Assembly (NCBI GenBank): GCA_021202835.1
Contig: JAJQCI010000291.1
Span: 1,954 to 7,603, forward strand
Reading direction: 5' to 3'
DNA: 5,650 nt
Source: Clostridiales bacterium
Lineage (GTDB): Bacteria > Bacillota > Clostridia > Lachnospirales > CAG-274
The notes beneath the pieces were generated by a model. The model had not been told where the DNA came from. It made no database searches and was given only the letters and a program-made list of their open reading frames with translations. Shown one piece after another: positions 1-5,650 of the stretch. The position numbers and the translations under genes are program-made. Numbering within the stretch: the stretch's first letter is position 1; each line of letters begins with the position of its first letter.

Positions 1-1207
1 CGTTATATTCCCAATCTGACACACCGCGCAGAGTTTCCAGCTTTCTGTCGGGAAGAGGATTCTCAGATGTGTTATAAACATAGAGGGCTGTTGTCAAAAC
101 TTTTTTCGTAACGGGAAGAAGCTTATTTTCATCATCATTATAGGGGCGGACAGAGAGGGCCGTTTCAAGAGCCCCTATTCTGTCATTGCTTTCAAACAGA
201 CTTTCGGCATTTGACGCCGCCATAGAAGCGGCGTTTATAAGCAGCTCGTTGTTGCTTTCAGTAAGGAGATTAAAATTTTCTTCAGCTATGTTTCTCTGTT
301 CTTCGGCTATTCCCTGCTGCTCCTCAGCTCTGGCTCTTTGACTGTTGGCTTCAATAAGATTCTGCAGCGCTTCCTCTGTTTTTTCTTCAAGACTTTTGTT
401 TGTTATTTTAAGCTGTGAATTGCTTTCGTCAAGCTCTGTGTTCTTCATATCGAGAAGGCTGTTGCTTTCATCAAGGGCATTATTGCTCTCCAAAAGGTCA
501 CTGTTTGCCTTGTCTAAGGCGTCGTTTTTTTCCGCCAGTTCGTTATATGCCAAATTAAGTCTCATAAGCATAACCGAGTTGTATATTCCGAAGGCCGCTA
601 CAACCGCAAAGGCAAAGGAAGCAGCCACAGTGATTGTTTTTATTTTTCTTCTTCTTTCCCTGTTATAAAGATTGTCATAGCCGCAGCCTATTAACGGCGC
701 CGCAATTCTTAAAAACTCGCTGTTTAAAAGTCTTAAAGACTTGCTTATGCTTTCGGAAACAATGTTTGCCGCCAAGGGCTCAACCTCTGTTTCCACTGTG
801 ACAGAGTTTCCGTTTTCATCAGTTGTTTCAACCGATGTTGTGCAGAGTTCGGGAGGAAAGGTTTCCTCCGGGGTTCCGTCTATCAGCAGGGTAATAATAT
901 TACTGCTTGAGCCCTTGTGAAGCTGTTTAAAATATGTAATTTCCTCCATACACCAGCGGGATTTTTTAAGAGCCCTTGAACAGATCACAATGAGAAATTC
1001 GCTTCTTTCCAAAGCCGATTTTATGTCTCCGCTTAAATTGCTGCTTGTGGGCAGCTCTGTTTCGTCCCGAAAAATCTTCCATTTTTCTTTTTTACCCAAT
1101 CCTTTGGGTATTTTATATCTCTCAAGCATTTTTTGGAGCTTGTCCGCCACCTTTTTGTCAAGCGTTAAATGCCTGTAGCTTATAAAAGCCTTGTAAAAAT
1201 ATTCCAT
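1..1207 (-). CDS. TIR - transmembrane - coiled coil protein, second paralogue, 3' end outside window
   Basis: An open frame of 402 codons runs from the ATG at 1207 to the window edge without a stop. It is a close paralogue of the gene upstream. The TIR domain (1-125) has YKAFISYRH (5-13), FRDETELP (46-53) and SRWCMEE (83-89), with the putative catalytic E89 kept. The basic RERRRKIK (183-190) precedes a transmembrane helix (about 191-209), then a coiled coil (213-323) whose end is made of heptads beginning at 290, 297 and 304, and the same helical linker (324-384). Identity with the other copy is about 78% over residues 1-130 by hand count, and falls after residue 391, where the propeller should begin. 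The gene starts 25 bases after the stop of the upstream copy, with AGGGGTGA five bases before the ATG; an ATG four bases earlier is out of frame. Cotranscription is very likely. A C-terminal propeller is expected by analogy but lies outside the window. Confidence 0.88.
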   Translation of the reverse strand, partial: MEYFYKAFISYRHLTLDKKVADKLQKMLERYKIPKGLGKKEKWKIFRDETELPTSSNLSGDIKSALERSEFLIVICSRALKKSRWCMEEITYFKQLHKGSSSNIITLLIDGTPEETFPPELCTTSVETTDENGNSVTVETEVEPLAANIVSESISKSLRLLNSEFLRIAAPLIGCGYDNLYNRERRRKIKTITVAASFAFAVVAAFGIYNSVMLMRLNLAYNELAEKNDALDKANSDLLESNNALDESNSLLDMKNTELDESNSQLKITNKSLEEKTEEALQNLIEANSQRARAEEQQGIAEEQRNIAEENFNLLTESNNELLINAASMAASNAESLFESNDRIGALETALSVRPYNDDENKLLPVTKKVLTTALYVYNTSENPLPDRKLETLRGVSDWEYN

Positions 1208-1212
1208 TCATT

Positions 1213-1220
1213 TCACCCCT
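1213..1220 (-). promoter_or_regulatory. Ribosome binding site of the second TIR gene
   Basis: AGGGGTGA lies five bases before the ATG at 1207. It decides this start over the out-of-frame ATG at 1211. It sits in the 25-base gap after the stop of the upstream TIR gene. No hairpin of note and no promoter is visible in this gap, so the second copy probably depends on readthrough from the first. Confidence 0.7.
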
Positions 1221-1232
1221 AAAAATATAAAT

Positions 1233-4200
1233 TTACGTTTCTCCGATAACCTCATTTGCCATTTCTATAAGCTGCTTTGAATTATAATAAGGGAAAAAAT
1301 TGATTTTGTAAAAAGCAAAAACAAGCTCTTGAGTTGGCTCTATGCAGCCGTAAAATCCTTCTCCTAATTCAAGACTTATTTCCGTCATATCGATATCGAC
1401 AAATGCAGTATAGTACCAAGAGATTCTTACGATAAGTTCATTCGTCTGTCGGTTTATATACATTTTGGGATATGCGGCTGAAGTATCAGCTTTCCCTTTA
1501 AAGGAAGTGAGCCTGCCCTCTTCTTCTCCGCTCTCAATATCATATTTATAAAGAACTGAACTGTTTGAATACACAAACAAATATTTTGAGTTAGGAGAGA
1601 AAATCATTTTTTTTAGGCTTATGCCTCCAAGCTGTATTGTGTTTATAACCGAACCGTTGTCAGTGTTATATATTATAACTGAGTTGTCAATATACAAGGC
1701 TGCTCTTCCGTTGTCGCCGAAAGCAAAATCTTCTCCGTCTTTTGTGCTTAGCGATAATATAGAATCTGACCTGCCTTCTATAAGAGGAATACTTTCTCCT
1801 GTGTTTGTATCCATTAAATATAAATAGTGACCGCCCTTATCGTCATAGGAAGATATGCTTATTTCAGCCGCAATTTTGCTTCCGTCCCCGTTTACTCTGT
1901 ATTCATATAAAACCGGATAGCTGTATTTTTCTTCTTTCGTTACGGTTTTGCTTTCAGCATCTCCCCTGTATACATAGGACAAATAAGTATTGTTGTCGGG
2001 AATAAGCTTTGTAACCTTGTCTCCCGGCTTATATATAAAATTGCTTCCGCTGTAAAATAAAGTGCTTCCGTCCTGCGAAGGTTTAATGGTTATTGATGTC
2101 CCTAAGTCGTTATCCGAAGCTTCTTTTAAGTTAATGCTTTTTTCCTCCTTGCCCGTATATATGTTGTACCATACGGCAGTGTTATCATCCTCATATACAA
2201 CACAATCACCGTTAAATACACAGTCATTGTAATAAACGGGGATAGTTGAAAGAAGTTTTTTTGTTTCGGAATCATATATGCCGGTTTTATAACCTGAACT
2301 GTCCAAAATATACGAATCACTGCAGAAAAAGTATCTTCCGTCAGGGCTGAGAGTAAGGCTTAAGCTGTTTACTCCCTCAAACACATAGCTCTCACTGTTT
2401 ATCTCTTTATAGAGAATGATAACCGAATTATCCTCTTCTAAGGCGGCATAACTCTCCTTACCGTCATAAATAAGACCGTTTGAACCGTAGTTATCTTCGC
2501 TTTCTATGAGAAAACTGCCTAAAATTGTTGTATTATCGTTAATCAAATATGTCACTCTGCCGTATTCATATAAAACATAAATACCGGGGTTGCCGGGGGT
2601 TGTATTTGCCTTGTATATACTTTTAATGTTGCTGGCCATTTCTTTTGCGTCATATTCTTTTCCTGAATCAGCATCTATAAGAATAAGTGTATCATAATCG
2701 CATAATACAAACAGCCTTAAATTTTCATCCTCCCATTCCATATAACACAAATTATTCGGGTGCAGAGAATTATCTAAATCTATTGAGAAAAGTTCATTTC
2801 CCGATAAATCAATATCCTTTACCTGACGTATAGAGATGTCATTATCAGCATTATAGCAGATGCCCACAACAGCAAATTTTTGACTGTTGTAAAAGCACAG
2901 ATCATATGGGTTTAAGCTGCATTCATTTATAATAACAGAGCTGCTTTTATTTTCAATATCAAAATATAAAAACTTTGTGTTATATTCGTAGATGGAGTCC
3001 GGTAAGTGAACATAACAGCTTAATATAAATTTTGAATTTTTATAGAAATCTCCGCAGTCTGTAAAATATGAAAAATCCTTATCGTCGGATGCATCTGCTT
3101 CAACAGTATCTTTATATATAATGGTTCCTGTTTTTGTATCAATAAAGCAAGCTGTAAACCAACTGCCATAATGTGTTTTTTCGGTGTTTTCTCCGAACAT
3201 TCTGTCAAAAATGTTTATATCATCATCATATCTTATGGTTTCTCTGTTTATTACAGCGAGTGTTGAGCCGTCATCGGAAATAAACGTATTATTCAGCAAT
3301 GAATAATCTCCGGTGGTATACCAAAGAATCTTTCCTTCCGACAGAGAAAAGGCCGCTATGCCGCTGCTTGTAACAACACAGAAGGAATATTCATCCTCCA
3401 AAGAGTAAAATGCCGATATAGATTCACCTACGGAGGTCTTTAATAAGGTTTTTCCCGTTTCCGCATCCCAAATATAAATTGTATGATCCGAATCGTAAGC
3501 ATAGATGGCGGTTCCCTGGTCGTTGTATTTATAAAATTTAACAGGAGTGTCGGTTTCCAAAATTCTGTCGGCAACGGGATTGGAAGAAGTGTTATAGGCA
3601 TAGAGCGCCGAGGCCAAAATCTTTTTTGTTGCCGGCAGAAGCTTTGTTTCGTCGTCGGCGTAGGGCCTTACGGAAAGGGCTGTTTTTATTGCCCCTATTC
3701 TGTCGCCCTTTTTGAACAGAGTTTCTGCGTTTGTGGTCGCCGAAGCCGCCGCCTTTATAAGAAGCTCGCTGTTGCTTTCTGTAAGAAGGGAAAGATTTTC
3801 TTCGGCTATTCCTCTTTGGGTTTCGGCTTCTGCCCGGTTTTGCTCGGCTATTTCTCTTTGGGATTCGGCTTCTGACTGATTTTGCTCAGCCAGCGCTCTC
3901 TGAATATTGGCTTCGGCAAGATTTTCTTCCGCCTCTTCTGTTTTCTTTTGAAGGTTCTCATTGCTTTGGCTCAGCTCGGAATTTTTATTTTCCAATTCTT
4001 CATTTTTTTGGTCTAATTCATTGTTTTGTTTGTTAAGCTGCTGACCCTGACTGTTTATTATGGCAAGCTGCTCTTCCAGCTCGGCGTTTTTTTCCGCAAG
4101 CTCCATTCTCACCGCAGTGTTATATAAGCCGAAAGCGGTTACCAAAACAAAGGCGGCGGCAACGGCAGCACCTGCACTCTTTATTTTTCTGCGTCTGTCT

Positions 4201-4748
4201 CTGTTATAAAGGTCATCATAGCCACAGCCTATTAAAGGAGCGGCAATTCTCAAAAATTCCTGCTTAAGCTTTTTTAAAGCCTGTTTTTCAGGCAAACCGG
4301 AAATATTTGCCGCCAGAGGCTCAACTTCGACTTCTTTTTTTATAACATTTCCGTTTTCGCCGATGGTTTCAACTGCGGAAACACACAGCTCCCGTGGGAA
4401 AGACTCCTCAGGGCTGCCCTCGACAAGAAGGGTTATTATATTTTTGTTTGAACCGCCGTGAAGCTCCTTAAAATAGGCTATTTCTTCCATACACCAGCGG
4501 GATTTTTTCAAAGCCTTTGAGCAGATTACAATAAGAAATTCACTGTTTTCAAGAGCTGTTTTAATGTCGCCGCTTAAGTCGCTGCTTGTGGGCAGTTCTG
4601 TTTCGTCACGAAAAACACGCCATTTTTCCCTCTTTCCCAAGTTTTTGGGAATCTTGTATTTTTCGAGCATTTTCTGAAGCCTGTCGGCAATTCTTTTATC
4701 CAGGGGCAGGTGCCGGTAGCTTATAAAGGCTTTATAGGTATATTCCAT
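1233..4748 (-). CDS. TIR - transmembrane - coiled coil - beta-propeller protein (complete paralogue)
   Basis: An 1171-residue receptor-like protein. Residues 1-125 form a TIR domain: box 1 YKAFISYRH (5-13), box 2/BB loop FRDETELP (46-53), then FLIVICS (71-77) and SRWCMEE (83-89), where E89 aligns with the catalytic glutamate of NAD-cleaving TIR domains such as SARM1 E642. A basic patch, RDRRRKIK (183-190), precedes one transmembrane helix (about 191-209), which predicts a cytoplasmic TIR domain. A heptad coiled coil follows (213-330), ending in 14-residue repeats, then a helical TPR-like linker (331-390). Residues 400-1150 show repeated propeller strands such as IWDAETGK (426-433), LIDADSGK (690-697), LMDTNTGE (978-985) and YKYDIESG (1067-1074), with SPDG-type turns at 801 and 1051; this resembles WD40/PQQ-like blades, probably two propellers. 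No extracellular catalytic domain is seen. The ATG follows AAGGAGG at 11 bases. NADase or cyclic-nucleotide output is inferred from the family; the ligand is unknown. The alternative is a purely scaffolding TIR protein. Confidence 0.9.
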   Translation of the reverse strand: MEYTYKAFISYRHLPLDKRIADRLQKMLEKYKIPKNLGKREKWRVFRDETELPTSSDLSGDIKTALENSEFLIVICSKALKKSRWCMEEIAYFKELHGGSNKNIITLLVEGSPEESFPRELCVSAVETIGENGNVIKKEVEVEPLAANISGLPEKQALKKLKQEFLRIAAPLIGCGYDDLYNRDRRRKIKSAGAAVAAAFVLVTAFGLYNTAVRMELAEKNAELEEQLAIINSQGQQLNKQNNELDQKNEELENKNSELSQSNENLQKKTEEAEENLAEANIQRALAEQNQSEAESQREIAEQNRAEAETQRGIAEENLSLLTESNSELLIKAAASATTNAETLFKKGDRIGAIKTALSVRPYADDETKLLPATKKILASALYAYNTSSNPVADRILETDTPVKFYKYNDQGTAIYAYDSDHTIYIWDAETGKTLLKTSVGESISAFYSLEDEYSFCVVTSSGIAAFSLSEGKILWYTTGDYSLLNNTFISDDGSTLAVINRETIRYDDDINIFDRMFGENTEKTHYGSWFTACFIDTKTGTIIYKDTVEADASDDKDFSYFTDCGDFYKNSKFILSCYVHLPDSIYEYNTKFLYFDIENKSSSVIINECSLNPYDLCFYNSQKFAVVGICYNADNDISIRQVKDIDLSGNELFSIDLDNSLHPNNLCYMEWEDENLRLFVLCDYDTLILIDADSGKEYDAKEMASNIKSIYKANTTPGNPGIYVLYEYGRVTYLINDNTTILGSFLIESEDNYGSNGLIYDGKESYAALEEDNSVIILYKEINSESYVFEGVNSLSLTLSPDGRYFFCSDSYILDSSGYKTGIYDSETKKLLSTIPVYYNDCVFNGDCVVYEDDNTAVWYNIYTGKEEKSINLKEASDNDLGTSITIKPSQDGSTLFYSGSNFIYKPGDKVTKLIPDNNTYLSYVYRGDAESKTVTKEEKYSYPVLYEYRVNGDGSKIAAEISISSYDDKGGHYLYLMDTNTGESIPLIEGRSDSILSLSTKDGEDFAFGDNGRAALYIDNSVIIYNTDNGSVINTIQLGGISLKKMIFSPNSKYLFVYSNSSVLYKYDIESGEEEGRLTSFKGKADTSAAYPKMYINRQTNELIVRISWYYTAFVDIDMTEISLELGEGFYGCIEPTQELVFAFYKINFFPYYNSKQLIEMANEVIGET
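3546..4748 (-). repeat. Diverged long direct repeat, partner at about 26-1207
   Basis: The 5' 1.2 kb of the two TIR genes is a tandem duplication in the same orientation. The most similar part covers the TIR domain; for example 23 consecutive bases are identical at 4486-4508 and 945-967, coding for the catalytic-motif region KKSRWCME. Similarity weakens in the coiled coil and is largely lost where the propeller starts. Both boundaries are approximate. Confidence 0.75.
3798..3902 (-). repeat. In-frame 42-bp tandem repeat encoding coiled-coil heptads
   Basis: Two and a half in-frame copies of a 42-base unit within the complete TIR gene; the QR pair that opens each unit recurs at residues 283, 297 and 311. 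Each unit is 14 residues, or two heptads, of the form QRxIAEQNxxEAEx. On the plus strand the similar cores start near 3811, 3853 and 3895, exactly 42 bases apart. The paralogue has three heptads in the equivalent place against five here, a difference of one 14-residue unit. The keeping of heptad register supports a real coiled coil. Confidence 0.85.
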
Positions 4749-4750
4749 AT

Positions 4751-4775
4751 TAAATATTTCCTCCTTAAATATTTA
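4751..4775 (-). promoter_or_regulatory. Perfect inverted repeat with the Shine-Dalgarno of the TIR gene in its loop
   Basis: On the minus strand TAAATATTT (4775-4767) and AAATATTTA (4759-4751) are perfect 9-base inverted arms around AAGGAGG (4766-4760), the only plausible ribosome binding site for the TIR start at 4748. The arms are all A/T, so the hairpin would be weak. It ends two bases before the ATG and sets the rather long 11-base spacing between the Shine-Dalgarno and the start. Folding would present the Shine-Dalgarno in a 7-base loop and bring the ATG closer to it. The repeat is seen directly; a regulatory effect is inference. Confidence 0.55.
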
Positions 4776-4795
4776 CCCGAAAAATTCATAAAGGC

Positions 4796-5167
4796 TCAGT
4801 TTTCTATGTTTAATATGTTATCAAAACCTGTGATTTCAAAAACCTCCATAATTTCATCGTTTGCATTTCTTATAACCATATCGGCATCATCTGAATCGTC
4901 TACATATTTCTGTGCCGTAAGAAGGGACCTTAAACCGGAACTGGCCATATATTCTACTTCTGCCAAATCTATTATAAGATTGTTTGTATTAACTATATTT
5001 TCCATAATAGTTTCTGTCAAGCCTGCCGCAGTAAAGGTTTTTACAGAGCCGCTTATATGAAGAATTATGTCATTTCCGCTTGTCTCTTTTAAAATACTTA
5101 ATACCGTGCTGTTGTTTTCCGTAGTTACTATTTCGGTTAAATTACCGTTTGTTATTTTTGTTACCAT
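4796..5167 (-). CDS. STAS-domain protein, anti-sigma factor antagonist type (SpoIIAA/RsbV-like)
   Basis: A 123-residue protein with a single STAS domain from about residue 30 to the end. The first strand and turn are NDIILHISGSV (32-42). The hallmark is LIIDLAEVEYMASSGLRSLL (64-83), where S76 aligns with the phosphorylated serine of SpoIIAA (S58) and RsbV (S56). It ends with the usual EVFEITGFDNIL helix (108-119). The aspartate just before the phospho-serine in SpoIIAA is alanine here (A75), and the LD of the first loop is replaced by VK (42-43); SSGLR-type STAS proteins often lack the first aspartate. About 30 N-terminal residues precede the core, slightly longer than the minimal domain. The start is supported by GGGAGG seven bases upstream. 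Placed directly after an RsbW-type kinase, it is probably the antagonist half of a partner switch: unphosphorylated it binds the kinase, phosphorylated it lets go. Cytoplasmic. The final target is not visible. Confidence 0.9.
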   Translation of the reverse strand: MVTKITNGNLTEIVTTENNSTVLSILKETSGNDIILHISGSVKTFTAAGLTETIMENIVNTNNLIIDLAEVEYMASSGLRSLLTAQKYVDDSDDADMVIRNANDEIMEVFEITGFDNILNIEN

Positions 5168-5169
5168 TG

Positions 5170-5186
5170 TTAAACCTCCCGTTTAA
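5170..5186 (-). promoter_or_regulatory. Inverted repeat with the Shine-Dalgarno of the STAS gene in its loop
   Basis: On the minus strand TTAAAC (5186-5181) and GTTTAA (5175-5170) pair perfectly around GGGAG (5180-5176). The ribosome binding site GGGAGG for the ATG at 5167 spans 5180-5175, so it fills the loop and the first base of the arm. The stem is only six base pairs and A/T rich. The site fixes the start of the STAS gene; structural control is speculative. Confidence 0.45.
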
Positions 5187-5199
5187 AATACTATTTACA

Positions 5200-5607
5200 T
5201 TACTGCAGTTTTTTTATAAGTGTCAGGTGATTTTTGCCGTTTTTATATTCATACAGCATTTCATCTGTTTTTTTCTTGGCCATATAAATTCCCATACCGC
5301 CTATAGGCCTGGTTTTTGATGGAGCGGAAATAACAGGATTTTCTGCACTTGTCGGGTCAAACTTTACGCCTGAATCCCAAAAATCAATCTTTGCAGCGGT
5401 ACCGTCAAGAATGTCAAGCCAAACCTCGGCTTCTCCGGTTTTGCCGCCGTAAGCATACAGAGTTATGTTTGCAAATATTTCCTCTGCTGCAACCATAAAA
5501 GAAATAATGCTTTTTCTGCTGAAACCGCAGTCTGTCAAATATTCTGTTAATTTTTCCGAAATTTGTTCCCAGCTTTCAAAGTCTGCTGTTATGGTATATT
5601 TTAACAT
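5200..5607 (-). CDS. RsbW/SpoIIAB-type ATP-binding protein (anti-sigma factor / serine kinase family)
   Basis: A 135-residue GHKL-fold ATPase of the HATPase_c_2 group. Visible motifs: the N box at residues 42-53 (EEIFANITLYAY, with E43 and N47 as expected catalytic and Mg-binding residues), the G1 box D78-S-G80 followed by KFDP, the G2 glycine cluster G103-G-M-G106, and a C-terminal strand with GKNHLTLIKK. Length fits a stand-alone family member (about 130-160 residues). Known members bind ATP, phosphorylate a serine in a partner STAS protein, and sequester a target such as a sigma factor. The next gene, 32 bases downstream, encodes a STAS protein, its likely substrate. The start at 5607 is preceded by a modest GGGGA site six bases away. 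No sigma factor is in the window, so the target is unknown; it could be the TIR proteins or a distant sigma factor. No membrane segment; cytoplasmic. Family assignment is firm, precise role is inference. Confidence 0.9.
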   Translation of the reverse strand: MLKYTITADFESWEQISEKLTEYLTDCGFSRKSIISFMVAAEEIFANITLYAYGGKTGEAEVWLDILDGTAAKIDFWDSGVKFDPTSAENPVISAPSKTRPIGGMGIYMAKKKTDEMLYEYKNGKNHLTLIKKLQ

Positions 5608-5613
5608 ATTAAT

Positions 5614-5618
5614 TCCCC
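5614..5618 (-). promoter_or_regulatory. Weak ribosome binding site of the RsbW-type gene
   Basis: GGGGA on the minus strand, six bases before the ATG at 5607. It is weaker than the site of the first TIR gene (AAGGAGG), which would give lower initiation for the kinase if the sites act as they appear. Confidence 0.5.
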
Positions 5619-5625
5619 GTTTCAG

Positions 5626-5650
5626 TCAGAAAATATCTTCGCTATAATAC
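5626..5650 (-). other. Leader or possible 3' tail of an upstream gene
   Basis: The last bases of the window can be read on the minus strand as a short open stretch (YYSEDIF) ending in TGA at 5628-5626, 18 bases before the RsbW-type gene, which would fit the end of another operon gene. The same bases contain TATTAT (5649-5644), which resembles a -10 box, but any -35 would lie outside the window. The sequence does not decide between the two. Confidence 0.2.

Noticed and set aside
345..668. Plus-strand open frame of 107 codons rich in Ser and Leu
   Set aside because: It is the antisense shadow of the coiled coil and membrane segment of the second TIR gene; the Ser/Leu bias mirrors the Glu/Asn/Ser/Lys heptads on the other strand.
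1208..1235. Terminator between the two TIR genes
   Set aside because: The minus strand has a run TTTATATTTTT after the stop, but no GC-rich hairpin precedes it, and a good ribosome binding site follows at once.
3483..3875. Plus-strand open frame of 130 codons
   Set aside because: It lies antisense inside the linker and coiled-coil part of the first TIR gene; its repeated GFGF-type composition is simply the reverse of the heptad repeats, and no ribosome binding site of note is seen.
3798..3902. Short regular repeats as a CRISPR array
   Set aside because: The 42-base units are adjacent with no spacers, in frame, and translate to coiled-coil heptads.
1..4748. Thoeris defence system
   Set aside because: Thoeris ThsB is a small TIR protein next to ThsA (SIR2 or membrane effector with SLOG). 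Here the TIR proteins are large, membrane anchored and propeller-bearing, and no ThsA is in view.
4710..5060. Plus-strand open frame of 116 codons spanning the STAS gene
   Set aside because: It overlaps the well-supported STAS gene and the TIR start in antisense and shows no recognisable domain.
5643..5649. TATAAT/TATTAT as the operon promoter
   Set aside because: The element is at the window edge with no -35 visible, and the match occurs on both strands in A/T-rich DNA, so it cannot be supported as a promoter.

Overview
The window looks like a piece of a chromosome or mobile island from an anaerobic, low-to-middling-GC member of the Bacillota, most likely class Clostridia. I base this on the A/T-rich codon choice, strong AGGAGG-type ribosome binding sites, the SpoIIAB/RsbW-type and STAS-type regulators, and the style of the TIR proteins, which begin with a YKAFISYRH motif. 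The genus cannot be fixed from the sequence alone.

All genes lie on the minus strand and are tightly packed, so the window reads as one operon transcribed from high to low coordinates. In order these are: (1) a 135-residue GHKL ATPase of the RsbW/SpoIIAB anti-sigma/kinase type (5607-5200); (2) a 123-residue STAS-domain antagonist of the SpoIIAA/RsbV type (5167-4796); (3) an 1171-residue TIR protein with a transmembrane segment, a long coiled coil and a large C-terminal beta-propeller region (4748-1233); (4) a second, paralogous TIR protein (1207-1) whose first 402 residues are in view and which runs off the low-coordinate edge. Gaps between genes are 32, 47 and 25 bases. No convincing promoter or terminator is visible, and no stretch over 300 bases lacks a gene.

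The two TIR proteins are a tandem duplication. The TIR domain, membrane segment, coiled coil and helical linker are closely conserved (about 78% identity over the first 130 residues by hand alignment), and similarity falls off where the propeller starts. This suggests a common cytoplasmic effector or signalling module joined to two different sensors. The TIR domains keep the SRWCxxE signature that carries the catalytic glutamate of NAD-consuming TIR domains. The two upstream genes supply a protein kinase and phospho-acceptor pair of the partner-switching kind.

The most interesting reading, which is inference, is a membrane-anchored TIR sensor pair whose output or expression is gated by a partner switch, possibly a defence or envelope-stress system. 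None of the usual Thoeris partners (such as a SIR2/SLOG ThsA) is in this window, so it should not be called Thoeris. Translation initiation may also be structured: two of the four Shine-Dalgarno sequences sit exactly in the loop of a perfect inverted repeat.
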